From assembly GCA_036491755.1 (NCBI GenBank), contig DASXBJ010000106.1, forward strand, positions 4,547-68,546: a stretch of 64,000 nucleotides of DNA, given 5' to 3'. Below, one piece after another: positions 34,062 to 42,328 of this stretch. The position numbers and the translations under genes were made by a program. The DNA comes from DASXBJ01 sp036491755 (GTDB lineage Bacteria; Chloroflexota; Dormibacteria; Dormibacterales; Dormibacteraceae). The notes beneath the pieces are model-generated. The model was not told where the DNA came from. It did not search any database and saw nothing but the letters and a program-made list of their open reading frames with translations. Positions within the stretch are counted from its first letter, which is position 1. Every line of letters starts with the position of its first letter.

Positions 34062-35029
34062 CAGACGGCCTCCTTTTGCTCGGCGGGGTGGGACTCGGTC
34101 GGTTGCCCGGTGAGGGCGAGGAACACATCGTCCAGGTCAGGCGTGTGGATGCTGACGTTGGTCACCTCGATCGAACGCCGAGCAAGCTCGTCCAGCACAT
34201 CGCGCAGCGACCTCGGGCTCCCGTCGCTCGGCACGTTCAGAGTCAGTGCGCCGGAGTCGGCGTTCGCTTTCCCAAAGACCTGACACGCCGCGTCCAGGGC
34301 GGCGGGGTCCGCAAACTCGAGGCTCACGTGGCCGCCTGGCACCATGCGCTTGAGCTCGGCGGAAGTTCCCTGGGCGATGATCTTGCCGTGGTCCAGCACC
34401 GCGATGCGGTCGGCGAGCCGGTCCGCCTCTTCGAGGTACTGCGTGGTCAGAAATATCGTCACTCCATCGGAGACGAGGTCTCTGACAAGGTCCCACATGC
34501 CCCGGCGGCTCCGCGGGTCGAGTCCCGCGGTGGGTTCGTCGAGGAAGATGATTCGCGGTGATCCGACGAGTGTCATGGCGAGGTCCAGGCGCCGGCGCAT
34601 TCCACCTGAATATTTCGCCGGCGTCTGCTTCGCCGCGTCGACGATGTCGAACCGCTGTATCAGCTGCTGCAGTCGCTGCCGCCCCTCGCCGCGCCGAAGA
34701 TGGTTCAGGTCGGCGATCATCCTGAGGTTCTCCTCGCCGGTGAGAAATCCGTCGACGGCTGAGAACTGGCCGGTCACGCCGATCAGCGCTCGAATCTGAT
34801 CGGGGTTCATCACGAGATCGAAGCCGCCGACCCGCACCTCGCCGGCGTCCGGGCGGATCAGGGTCGAAAGAATTTGCACAGTGGTGGTCTTGCCGCTTCC
34901 GTTGGGGCCGAGCAGCGCGAATACGCTGCCGCCTGGAACCTCGAGGTCGATGCCATCGAGGACCAGATGTTTCCCATACGACTTGCGCAGTCCGCTGACT
35001 TGGATCGCTGGCGCTGTTGGCAATTTCAA
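34061..35029 (-). CDS. ABC exporter ATPase (DrrA-like)
   Basis: 322 residues. Walker A GPNGSGKT, Q-loop GVTGQFSAV, signature YSGGMRRRLDLAMTLVG, Walker B IIFLDEPTAGLD, and an H-loop position occupied by Gln (LTTQYLEEADRL), which is the normal form in DrrA-type ATPases. The C-terminal ~90 residues (TLNVPSDG ... SIHTPDLDDVFLALTG) are the DrrA extension that holds the permease. It starts 19 bases after the DUF4097 gene. Together with the permease it forms one exporter; the cargo is unknown. Confidence 0.93.
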   Translation of the reverse strand: MKLPTAPAIQVSGLRKSYGKHLVLDGIDLEVPGGSVFALLGPNGSGKTTTVQILSTLIRPDAGEVRVGGFDLVMNPDQIRALIGVTGQFSAVDGFLTGEENLRMIADLNHLRRGEGRQRLQQLIQRFDIVDAAKQTPAKYSGGMRRRLDLAMTLVGSPRIIFLDEPTAGLDPRSRRGMWDLVRDLVSDGVTIFLTTQYLEEADRLADRIAVLDHGKIIAQGTSAELKRMVPGGHVSLEFADPAALDAACQVFGKANADSGALTLNVPSDGSPRSLRDVLDELARRSIEVTNVSIHTPDLDDVFLALTGQPTESHPAEQKEAV

Positions 35030-35048
35030 AACTCCTTTCTCCGCCGGG

Positions 35049-35852
35049 TTAGGACCGGCGAACCCTGATGTCGCCGTAACCCGTCACGGCGTGAACTCTG
35101 AGAAACTCGACCGGCTCCGCTGGATCTTCGACGCGGTCGAGCTCGTTGCGAACGCGGCCATGGGCCGAACGCAGCTCGAGGAAGATCGCGACGCCTTCGG
35201 CGACACCCACTTCGACATCGCCGTATGAGGCGGTAAGGTCCAGCTCACCGCGCCTTCCGTGCCCCACCCAAATCGCGCCGTATGCGGTCCGCGCGTTGAC
35301 TGAGTCACCTGCTCTTTCCACGCGGATGTCGCCGGCAGATGCCTTGATGGTCGCAGGGGCGTTCGTCTCTCCGACCCGGACGTCCCCCGACGAGCAGCTG
35401 ATTTCGGCGGTCCCCGCCACTCGACCGGCGGTGATGTTTCCGGCGGTGGTGTGCAGGGTGACGGCTGCGGCCTCCTCGAGATGAAGGGTGCCGTACGAGG
35501 TCTTGAGAGAGCAGTCTCCAAGACGACCCTCTGCGTCGATGTCGCCATAGGCGGTGTCGCCCCGGACCTGTGACCCCATGGGCAGCTGTATCACCACGTC
35601 GACCGCGCCAGGCCGGACGAAGCGACCCAGGCCGCGGGCCCTTGGGGCATGGACCTCGAGCCGGCCGGCCGCGAATTGGACGCGGGTCCGCTCGGCGGCC
35701 TCCACATCCACCTTCCTGCCTTCGCTCGCGGGACGGACCTCCACCACCGTCGTTTTCCGGTCGCCGGCGATGATGCGCGCCCCGCCGAACTCGACGCTGA
35801 TGTCGACGGAGATGGCCTCTGGGGTGTCGAAGGTGTGGGTGGGCGTCGCCAT
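35049..35852 (-). CDS. DUF4097-type beta-repeat protein
   Basis: 267 residues from ATG 35852, which overlaps the RHH gene stop (TGATG). The chain is a series of short beta units with recurring YGDI, GTLHLEEA, GDIRVERAG, TAYGAIWVG and ASYGDVEVGV, the parallel-beta adhesin-like pattern of DUF4097. There is no signal peptide or membrane segment, so the protein is cytoplasmic as encoded, unlike a true adhesin. In other high-GC bacteria such proteins also sit between a small DNA-binding protein and a Drr-type exporter. The role is unknown; it could gate or sense exporter cargo. Confidence 0.82.
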   Translation of the reverse strand: MATPTHTFDTPEAISVDISVEFGGARIIAGDRKTTVVEVRPASEGRKVDVEAAERTRVQFAAGRLEVHAPRARGLGRFVRPGAVDVVIQLPMGSQVRGDTAYGDIDAEGRLGDCSLKTSYGTLHLEEAAAVTLHTTAGNITAGRVAGTAEISCSSGDVRVGETNAPATIKASAGDIRVERAGDSVNARTAYGAIWVGHGRRGELDLTASYGDVEVGVAEGVAIFLELRSAHGRVRNELDRVEDPAEPVEFLRVHAVTGYGDIRVRRS

Positions 35853-36367
35853 CAGCGGAACCATCCGTCGACACGCGTTGCGCCTTTGCTGTCCGTTCGC
35901 GTGGACGGCGTCCTACCCGGATCGAGGGCGGTCGTCAGCGTCCTGACCAGGAACGTGTTGACCGAGAGGCCCTCCCGCTCCGCCGCGTCCTCGATCCGCG
36001 CTTTCAGATGATCGGGAGGACGAAAGCTGATCCGCGATGTCGCGCCCTCGCCGCCCGACTCAGGTCCGCGGGTGCCGGCGCCCTGCACGTCGCCGCCCGA
36101 TGATTCGGCGGCCGAGTCGAAGGTGGGCGCGGGAGTGACGACAAAGCCCAGCTCTCGGCCGCGCAGCCTCAGCTCGACCGAGCCGGGTGCCATCTCCCGG
36201 GTGATCTCCTGGGCGGCGTCGGACAGGGCGTCCTGGAGGATGAGGCGGGCCGCGGCGTTGAGCGGAGCGGTGAGCCTTTCGGCCATCTCGATGGCCTCTT
36301 TTCCGGCTGCCGACGCGGCCAGAGCCAGCTGAGCCTGGAGCGTTTCGACATACGCGTTCAATTCCAT
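35852..36367 (-). CDS. Ribbon-helix-helix (HicB/Arc-like) regulator with helical N-terminus
   Basis: 171 residues. Residues 1-~70 are amphipathic helices (AQLALAASAAGKEAIEMAERL). A Gly/Ser-rich linker leads to a C-terminal ribbon-helix-helix: TSRISFRPPDHLKARIEDAAEREGLSVN TFLVRTLTTAL. Such proteins are often named HicB-type antitoxins, but no HicA toxin is adjacent, so it is better read as the autoregulator of this operon. It starts 6 bases after a TAGAAT -10 element, so the mRNA is probably leaderless, and a small palindrome lies in the promoter spacer. Confidence 0.82.
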   Translation of the reverse strand: MELNAYVETLQAQLALAASAAGKEAIEMAERLTAPLNAAARLILQDALSDAAQEITREMAPGSVELRLRGRELGFVVTPAPTFDSAAESSGGDVQGAGTRGPESGGEGATSRISFRPPDHLKARIEDAAEREGLSVNTFLVRTLTTALDPGRTPSTRTDSKGATRVDGWFR

Positions 36368-36373
36368 GACCGC

Positions 36374-36403
36374 ATTCTAGCGCCATAGTGGCGTCAAATG
36401 CAA
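36374..36403 (-). promoter_or_regulatory. Leaderless promoter with embedded palindrome for the RHH-DUF4097-ABC operon
   Basis: Leftward -35 TTGCAT (36403-36398), 18-bp spacer, -10 TAGAAT (36379-36374), then 6 bases to ATG 36367. The spacer holds the inverted repeat CGCCA-TAG-TGGCG (36381-36393), well placed for repression by the first gene product. Confidence 0.6.
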
Positions 36404-36410
36404 CTGTGTT

Positions 36411-36429
36411 TGATGTCACGCTGATGTCA
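36411..36429. repeat. 11-bp-spaced direct repeat TGATGTCA
   Basis: TGATGTCA occurs at 36411-36418 and 36422-36429, and a variant TGGCGTCA at 36389-36396, which is two further 11-bp steps away. Helical-turn spacing is typical of OmpR/PhoB-family binding. The pair lies just upstream of the -35 of the RHH operon. Confidence 0.45.
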
Positions 36430-36536
36430 TTGGCGGATTCCGGACCCAGGCGGCCGCGGCCTGAGAGTCGACCGGTATATAGACACGCGCGCGCGAGGTG
36501 AGCGACGGCTGCGGGTTCGGGCGGCGCTCGGGGCCG

Positions 36537-37634
36537 CTAGTCGATGGCCGGCAGTCGGACGGTGAAGGTCGAGCCCTCGCCGAGAACGCTGTGGACCTCG
36601 ACGGTCCCCCCGTGCGCCTCGACGATGTGGCGCACGATCGAGAGACCGAGCCCGGTCCCCCCGGTGTCCCGCGAGCGGGCGGTATCGACACGATAGAAGC
36701 GCTCGAAGACGCGGTTGAGATCCGGCGGCGGAATTCCGATGCCGGTGTCGGCAACCTTCAGCTCGACGTACCCCGGCACCTGCTTGGCTGCGACTGAGAT
36801 GGCCCCGCCCGCCGGCGTGTAGCGAAGAGCGTTGTCAATGAGGTTGTGGAGCATGTGCTCGATCTCGGCTTCCGAACCCAGAACGGTGTGAGGCGTTCCA
36901 TTGACCGCGACGAGCTTCAAACCCGCCTGCTCGGCGCGCGGCCGCAGCCGATCAACCTCCGCCTCGACGACGCGATCGAGCCGGACCTCCGACAGCTTCG
37001 GCGCGCCGCCCTCCAGGCGCGACAGCTCGAGCAGATCGACGACCAGCGCCGCCAGGCGTTCCGCCTCTCGCTCCACGCGAGCGCTGAATCGGGCCACAGC
37101 ATCGAGGTTCCCGGCCGCCACGGCTGCCCGAACCGCGCCTGCCAGCGCGAGGATGGACGCCACCGGGGTCTTGAGCTCGTGTGAGGCGTTGGCGACGAAG
37201 TCGCGGCGCAGCCGATCCGTGTTGCGAGCGCGGGTGAGATCGCGGAGCATGACCAGGACCGCGCCTTGCGGGTCGGCCGGCAGCAGCTTCACCTCCAGCA
37301 AGGCGTCCTCCGACTCGATCTGGCGCTCGAGTGGCTCCGTCTGGCCGCGCCGGAATCCCAAGCCGGTGCTCGTAACCGCATCCCTGAGCTCCGTGGGCAC
37401 GATCTCGGCTGCGCTTGCAAATCTGCGCCCGAGCATGGCCACGGCAGGCCGGTTCGCATAGTCGATCCGTCCGGCCGCATCGACCAGCAGGACGCCTTCA
37501 GAAACGCTGGCCAGGGCCGCCTCTCGCGCGACGAGGTTGGAGCGCAACGTCTGGATGACCAGGCTCGGGTCGCCGCGAGGAGTGGAATCATTGGCGGACC
37601 CTGCGCGCCGACCTCGCAGAATGCCCCTGAACAT
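36537..37634 (-). CDS. phoR: Phosphate-regulon sensor histidine kinase
   Basis: About 365 residues from ATG 37634 (upstream ATG at 37670 possible; TACACT is 9 bases before 37634). A PAS-like domain (SVSEGVLLVDAAGRIDYANRPAVAMLG) is followed by the H-box DFVANASHELKTPVAS, N-box HNLIDNALRYTPAGG, G1 VADTGIGIPPPD, F-box FERFYRVD and G2 GGTGLGLSIV. No transmembrane segment is visible, so it is a soluble or peripheral PhoR, and signalling probably passes through the Pst complex as in E. coli. It is divergent from pstC across the PHO box; phoP lies 11 kb away at 48005 rather than next to it. Confidence 0.9.
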   Translation of the reverse strand: MFRGILRGRRAGSANDSTPRGDPSLVIQTLRSNLVAREAALASVSEGVLLVDAAGRIDYANRPAVAMLGRRFASAAEIVPTELRDAVTSTGLGFRRGQTEPLERQIESEDALLEVKLLPADPQGAVLVMLRDLTRARNTDRLRRDFVANASHELKTPVASILALAGAVRAAVAAGNLDAVARFSARVEREAERLAALVVDLLELSRLEGGAPKLSEVRLDRVVEAEVDRLRPRAEQAGLKLVAVNGTPHTVLGSEAEIEHMLHNLIDNALRYTPAGGAISVAAKQVPGYVELKVADTGIGIPPPDLNRVFERFYRVDTARSRDTGGTGLGLSIVRHIVEAHGGTVEVHSVLGEGSTFTVRLPAID

Positions 37635-37686
37635 CTGGCTCGGAGTGTAGAAGGCGACCGGCGCTCGCACCGGCTACGCCCCGAAT

Positions 37687-37730
37687 TTTCACCTGTCGTA
37701 CACGTGTCATCCACCGGCAGTTCACCGTCG
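37687..37730. promoter_or_regulatory. PHO box: four 11-bp direct repeat units
   Basis: Units at 37687, 37698, 37709 and 37720 carry TTCACC, TACACG, TCCACC and TTCACC at identical positions (37688, 37699, 37710, 37721). The 11-bp step and TTCACC core match the PhoP box of Streptomyces-type bacteria. The site lies in the phoR-pstC divergent gap, 55 bases before pstC, where a TAACAC -10-like element follows at 37759. Confidence 0.75.
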
Positions 37731-37785
37731 CCATCGATCCTGCTTGTCGGATGGGTGGTAACACACCCGGAGGGTCCGGGTAGGG

Positions 37786-38778
37786 GTGAACGTAGCTCTG
37801 AATCACAAAGCAGCAGCCGCGGGTGATCGCCCACGGGCGATTCCTCACGCCCGTGGCTTGGCCGACAAGATCTACCGCGGGATGGCCACCGGCTCGGGCC
37901 TCCTGACCCTTGTGATCCTGTGCCTCATCGGAGTGTTCCTCGTCATCCGCGCGCTGCCCGCCTTCAGGCAGATGGGGTTCGCGTTTCTGACGACGACGAA
38001 ATGGCAGCCCGACGGACTGACGCACCAGTTCGGCATCGCGGCCCTCCTTTACTGGACGGCTGTGATCGCGGTCATCGCCCTGGTCATCGCCATCCCCGTT
38101 TCGATCGCGTGTGCCTTGTTCATCAACGAATATGCGCCGCGCGCGCTTTACAGGCCGCTGACCGCCCTGGTCGACCTTCTGGCTGCCATACCGAGCGTCA
38201 TCTTCGGTATCTGGGGCTTCGCGTTTCTCGAACCGCAGCTGGTCTCGACCTCCAGCTGGTTGGATCAGAACCTCGGCTTCATCCCCATCTTCAAGGTGGA
38301 ATCTGGCAACGTCGCCGGCTCGGCCTTCATCGCCGGCGTCGTGGTCTCCCTCATGGTGCAGCCGATCCTCACATCGGTGGTGCGCGAGGTCTTCTCGCAA
38401 ACGCCGGCCGGCGAGAAGGAGGCCGCCCTGGCTCTCGGGTCGAGCCGGTGGGGCATGATCCGCGCCGTCGTGCTGCCCTTCGGGCGTGGCGGCATCATCG
38501 GGGGGACGATGCTCGGCCTCGGCCGAGCGCTGGGCGAGACGATAGCCGTGGCGCTGATCATCTCGCCGTCCACCATCATCTCGATCCACGTCCTCCAATC
38601 GGGGGCGAACTCGATCGCGGCGACGATCGCCCTGCAGTTCGGCGAGGCTTCTCAGCAGTTCGGCATACCGGCCCTCATGGCGGCAGGAGTGTCCCTGTTC
38701 GCGGTGACCTTGATCGTCAACTTCCTGGCCTCCCTGGTGGTCGCCCGTTCCAGGTCGGGCCGCGGGGTGGAGATCTGA
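37786..38778 (+). CDS. pstC: Phosphate ABC transporter permease PstC
   Basis: 330 residues from GTG 37786, with GGAGG 12 bases upstream. Six membrane segments, with the usual large N-terminal periplasmic loop (GFAFLTTTKWQPDG). The PstC signatures are IPSVIFGIWGF, EYAPRALYRP and the EAA loop EKEAALALGSSRWGMIRAVVLP, followed by GRALGETIAVALI. It forms the high-affinity phosphate channel with PstA. First gene of pstCABS, directly downstream of the PHO box; its stop overlaps the pstA start (TGATG). Confidence 0.95.
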   Translation: MNVALNHKAAAAGDRPRAIPHARGLADKIYRGMATGSGLLTLVILCLIGVFLVIRALPAFRQMGFAFLTTTKWQPDGLTHQFGIAALLYWTAVIAVIALVIAIPVSIACALFINEYAPRALYRPLTALVDLLAAIPSVIFGIWGFAFLEPQLVSTSSWLDQNLGFIPIFKVESGNVAGSAFIAGVVVSLMVQPILTSVVREVFSQTPAGEKEAALALGSSRWGMIRAVVLPFGRGGIIGGTMLGLGRALGETIAVALIISPSTIISIHVLQSGANSIAATIALQFGEASQQFGIPALMAAGVSLFAVTLIVNFLASLVVARSRSGRGVEI

Positions 38779-39974
38779 TGGCGGTCGAGGCCCGGATACC
38801 GCTCGCCCGACCAGCGGCAAGCAGCCCCGCGGACCGCGCCCGCGTACGGCCCCGCTCCCTCCTGGTCGACGACTGGCTGCTCCTGGGAGGGTCCGCGGCA
38901 GGGTCGTTTTGCCTCGTGTGGGTTCTCTATCAGAACCTTGCGGCAGAACCCAGCGTGGCGGGATTTGTCGTCTGGTGGTTCGTCGCCTTCGCGTCGATGT
39001 ACTGGACGTCCGTTTTCCGGCTCCAGGGCCGTGTCCTCGCGACCGATCGGCTGATGTCCTTCGTCATCGCCGCCGGTGCGGCGGCGATGCTCGTCCCAGT
39101 CTTCGTGATCATGGGCTTTGTCTTCTACAAGGGCGCCGGCGTCATCACACCCCACTTCTTTGTGGAGACCAACCAATTCTGTGGTCAGCTCGACGGTCCG
39201 AAGTGTGGCGGCGTGGCCCACGCGATCGTCGGGACGCTCGAGCAGGTCGGCATCGGGATCGTGATCGCCGTCCCTCTCGCCATCCTCTCCGCGGTGTTCC
39301 TGAACGAGGTCGGAGGCCCACTCCGGCGCCCGGTGCGCATCTTCGTGGATGCGATGAGCGGGCTCCCTTCAATCGTGGCCGGCCTGTTCATCTACGCCGT
39401 GTGGGTGATCGGCCTGGGCCGTGGGTTCTCGGGCTTTGCCGCTTCGGCGGCCCTTTCGCTCCTGATGCTTCCGACCATCACGCGAACGTCAGAAGAAGTT
39501 CTCCGGCTCGTGCCTGACGGGCTCCGCGAGGGCTCGCTCGCCCTGGGTGGATCGGAGTGGCGGACGGTGTGGAACGTCGTGCTGCCGACCGCGCGCAGCG
39601 GCCTGATCACAGCCGTCGTGCTCGGAATCGCCCGCGCGGTCGGCGAGACCGCGCCGCTCATCCTCACAGCTTTCGGCGCGTCGGTCATGAACGCCAACCC
39701 GCTGGCCGGCCCGCAGGAGTCGTTGCCCCACTTCGTGTACCAGTACATCCACTACAACCCCGGGAGCGCGCCCTACCAGAGGGCATGGGCTGCCGCCGCC
39801 GTGCTCACGCTCCTGGTGTTGGGACTGTTCGCAATCGCGCGTGGACTGGGTGCCGCCATGTCGATCGAAGCGCGCCAACGCCGCGCGGCGCGACGCGACC
39901 GGCGCCTCGCCAAGCGCGAAGCCGCGGCGGCATTGAGCCAGAAGCGTGCCGCGGAAGGGGCTGGGCCGAGTTGA
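38778..39974 (+). CDS. pstA: Phosphate ABC transporter permease PstA
   Basis: 398 residues from ATG 38778; the frame is open further upstream but only as a shadow of pstC. It is longer than usual (about 300) because of an extra N-terminal ~100 residues with two more membrane segments (DWLLLGGSAAGSFCLVWVLY, FVVWWFVAFASMYW). The core shows the PstA loop VNPHFF-like VITPHFFVETNQFCG, SGLPSIVAGLF, and the EAA loop LREGSLALGGSEWRTVWNVVLPTA with GIARAVGETAPLI. The basic Ala-rich tail is cytoplasmic. Its stop overlaps the TTG of pstB. Confidence 0.94.
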   Translation: MAVEARIPLARPAASSPADRARVRPRSLLVDDWLLLGGSAAGSFCLVWVLYQNLAAEPSVAGFVVWWFVAFASMYWTSVFRLQGRVLATDRLMSFVIAAGAAAMLVPVFVIMGFVFYKGAGVITPHFFVETNQFCGQLDGPKCGGVAHAIVGTLEQVGIGIVIAVPLAILSAVFLNEVGGPLRRPVRIFVDAMSGLPSIVAGLFIYAVWVIGLGRGFSGFAASAALSLLMLPTITRTSEEVLRLVPDGLREGSLALGGSEWRTVWNVVLPTARSGLITAVVLGIARAVGETAPLILTAFGASVMNANPLAGPQESLPHFVYQYIHYNPGSAPYQRAWAAAAVLTLLVLGLFAIARGLGAAMSIEARQRRAARRDRRLAKREAAAALSQKRAAEGAGPS

Positions 39975-40792
39975 GCGCGACAGCGGAACCCATCGTCGAT
40001 TCACCAATACCCCGGCGCGGTGCGGCGGCGACCCTCGAGGCCATAGGGGTCAGCGCGTGGTTCGGCGATCGCAAGGTCCTCGAGGGCGTCACCCTCGAGA
40101 TGCGGGCTCGAGAGGTGACAGCGCTCATTGGCCCATCCGGCTGCGGCAAATCGACCTTCATCCGGATCCTGAACCGCATGCACGAGCTGATCCCGGGAGC
40201 GGCGCTGGCGGGCGAGGTGAGGCTTGACGGAGTCGACCTCTACGGCAGCGACCAGCTGCCGATCCACACCCGGCGGCGCATCGGCATGGTCTTTCAGAAG
40301 CCCAACCCGTTCCCGGCCATGAGCATCGCGGACAACGTGCTGTCGGGCCTCCGCCTGTCGGGCAGGCCGATCAAGGAGCCCCGTCGGATCATCGAGGAGA
40401 GCCTCACCCGTGCCGGTCTATGGAAGGAGGTCCGCACCCGGTTGGGCGCCCCGGGAGGCAGCCTGTCCGGCGGTCAGCAGCAGCGCCTGTGCATCGCAAG
40501 GTCGCTCGCCGTCCAGCCGCAGGTGCTGCTCATGGACGAGCCCTGCTCTGCTCTGGACCCGACATCGACGAAACGGATCGAGGAGACGATCTCCGAGATC
40601 GTGAACGACGTCACGATCGTGATCGTCACCCACAACATGCAGCAGGCACAGCGCATTTCGAACCGCTGCGCCTTCTTCAACGTCGATGAAGGGTCTCCCG
40701 GCGGGATCGTCGAGATCGGCCCGACGGACAAGATCTTTCACGACCCGGACGACCCGCGCACCGCCGACTATGTTCACGGCAGGTTCGGCTGA
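39971..40792 (+). CDS. pstB: Phosphate ABC transporter ATPase PstB
   Basis: 273 residues from TTG 39971 (TTGA overlap with pstA). Walker A GPSGCGKST followed by the PstB-specific FIRILNRMHELIPGA, Q-loop MVFQKPNPFP, signature LSGGQQQRLCIARSLA, Walker B VLLMDEPCSALDP and the H-loop VTHNMQQAQRIS. It powers PstCA and, by E. coli analogy, helps signal phosphate supply to PhoR. No phoU gene is seen nearby, which is unusual for such a locus. Confidence 0.96.
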   Translation: MSATAEPIVDSPIPRRGAAATLEAIGVSAWFGDRKVLEGVTLEMRAREVTALIGPSGCGKSTFIRILNRMHELIPGAALAGEVRLDGVDLYGSDQLPIHTRRRIGMVFQKPNPFPAMSIADNVLSGLRLSGRPIKEPRRIIEESLTRAGLWKEVRTRLGAPGGSLSGGQQQRLCIARSLAVQPQVLLMDEPCSALDPTSTKRIEETISEIVNDVTIVIVTHNMQQAQRISNRCAFFNVDEGSPGGIVEIGPTDKIFHDPDDPRTADYVHGRFG

Positions 40793-40795
40793 GCC

Positions 40796-42328
40796 GTGCG
40801 CATGCTCACGCTCGGTCGCCTCGGAGCTCTTGTGATCGCGGGCTGGATGGCGGTCGGCCTGGCGCTGCCCGCCTCCGCCGCCGGCCCTACGGTGACGGGC
40901 GCCGGGTCGACGTGGGTTCAGATCGCCCTCGACCAGTGGCGCGCCGACATTGCGCGGCAGGGTTTCAACATCAACTTCCAGGGCAACGGTTCGAGCGCGG
41001 GCCGGCAACTCTATGCCGCCAACGCGGTCGACTTCGCGGCGAGTGAGATCCCGTTCCAGTTCGACGAGCTGCCAACGCTGCAGGCTGAGCACAAGTCGTT
41101 TCAGTACATGCCGGACGTGGCCGGGGGAACTTCCCTCATGTACAACCTGCACTCGCCCGCCGGCGCCCGCATCACCAGCCTCCACCTCGACCCGGTGAGC
41201 GCCGCTCGCATCTTCACCGGTGGCATGACGAACTGGCAGGACCCGGCGATCCAGGCCCTGAACCCGGGCCTGGCCATCCGGGAGACGACGGTCAAGCCGG
41301 TGATCCGGTCCGACGGCTCGGGCACGTCCGCGCAGTTCTCGCTCTACCTTGCGGACCAGGCCCCGGCCGTCTGGCAGGCATTCGTCGCCGGCAACCAGTG
41401 CCCGGCGCCCTGCTCCCTGTGGCCTCAGTTCCCTGGCAGCACCCAGCAGGCACTTTCGGACGGAATCGCGAACTTCGTCGCCAGCGACACCCTTGGATCG
41501 GGCGCGATCGGCTACGTCGAGGCCGGGTACGCCTTCGGCCGCGGATTTCCCGTGGCGTCGCTCCAGAACGCCAGCGGCAACTTCACGCAACCGACGTCCG
41601 AGAACGTCACCGCGGCGCTTACGCACGCAACTCTCAACGCCGACCTGACGCAGAACCTCACTGGCGTGTACCGCGCCCCGGAGTCGAACGCGTATCCGAT
41701 GTCGAGCTACAGCTACCTCATCACTCCGACCGCGGAGGGTTTCGGCTTTGACAAGGCGAAGGGATACGTCCTTGGGACATGGATCATCTACATCGCTTGC
41801 GGCGGCCAGCGCGAGGCGACACCCCTCGGCTACTCGCCGATCCCGCAGAACCTCGTCCAGGCCGATTTCGACGCGGTAAGGCGCATCCCCGGAGCGCCGG
41901 CCCCGCCGCCTCTCGACCGGGCGCACTGTCCCAACCCGAACGTCCATGACGCACCCGCCCCCACCAGCGCCCCGACCCAGGCGCCGGCAGGGCAGGGCCA
42001 GCCGTCGGCTCAACCCACCGCGTCGGCGCCGGGGGGCACGGCAACCCCGAGCGCGGCGGGCGCGACCCCAGGTGCGACTCCCAGCTCACAGGCGAGCCCA
42101 ACCGCAGACACGAGCGAGGCCACCGGTGTTCGTGTCCAGACGCTCGACCCTGCCCAGAAAAAGGCCCTGTTCAACATGGCCGAGCTGGTGGCATCGCGGA
42201 CGCCATATCTCTCCATCGTGCCGCTGGCGGGCGCCGGGGCAATGATCGTGCTGGTCGTCTACGGACCGGCGATCGCCGGCGCAATGCTGCAAAGACGGCG
42301 CAAGGGGCCGAGGCGGATTGGAAGGTAA
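40796..42328 (+). CDS. pstS: Phosphate-binding protein PstS with C-terminal membrane anchor
   Basis: 510 residues, GTG start 3 bases after pstB. A signal peptide ends near LPASAAG. Phosphate contacts: VTGAGSTW, FQGNGSSAGRQL, SEIPF and RSDGSGTSAQFSLYL, all in standard places. After the binding domain come a ~75-residue Pro/Ala/Thr/Ser linker and a C-terminal helix (SIVPLAGAGAMIVLVVYG) with a basic stop-transfer tail (QRRRKGPRRIGR). So the receptor is tethered by its C-terminus instead of being a lipoprotein, which suits a monoderm or thick-walled cell. The gene order C-A-B-S is inverted relative to the usual S-C-A-B. Confidence 0.93.
   Translation: MRMLTLGRLGALVIAGWMAVGLALPASAAGPTVTGAGSTWVQIALDQWRADIARQGFNINFQGNGSSAGRQLYAANAVDFAASEIPFQFDELPTLQAEHKSFQYMPDVAGGTSLMYNLHSPAGARITSLHLDPVSAARIFTGGMTNWQDPAIQALNPGLAIRETTVKPVIRSDGSGTSAQFSLYLADQAPAVWQAFVAGNQCPAPCSLWPQFPGSTQQALSDGIANFVASDTLGSGAIGYVEAGYAFGRGFPVASLQNASGNFTQPTSENVTAALTHATLNADLTQNLTGVYRAPESNAYPMSSYSYLITPTAEGFGFDKAKGYVLGTWIIYIACGGQREATPLGYSPIPQNLVQADFDAVRRIPGAPAPPPLDRAHCPNPNVHDAPAPTSAPTQAPAGQGQPSAQPTASAPGGTATPSAAGATPGATPSSQASPTADTSEATGVRVQTLDPAQKKALFNMAELVASRTPYLSIVPLAGAGAMIVLVVYGPAIAGAMLQRRRKGPRRIGR

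Noticed and set aside
35852..36367. HicB-type antitoxin annotation for the RHH protein
   Set aside because: No HicA-like or other toxin ORF is adjacent; the operon partners are DUF4097 and an ABC exporter.
40418..42013. 531-codon open frame antisense to pstB and pstS
   Set aside because: Shadow of the recognisable pst genes; no motif or helix pattern of its own.
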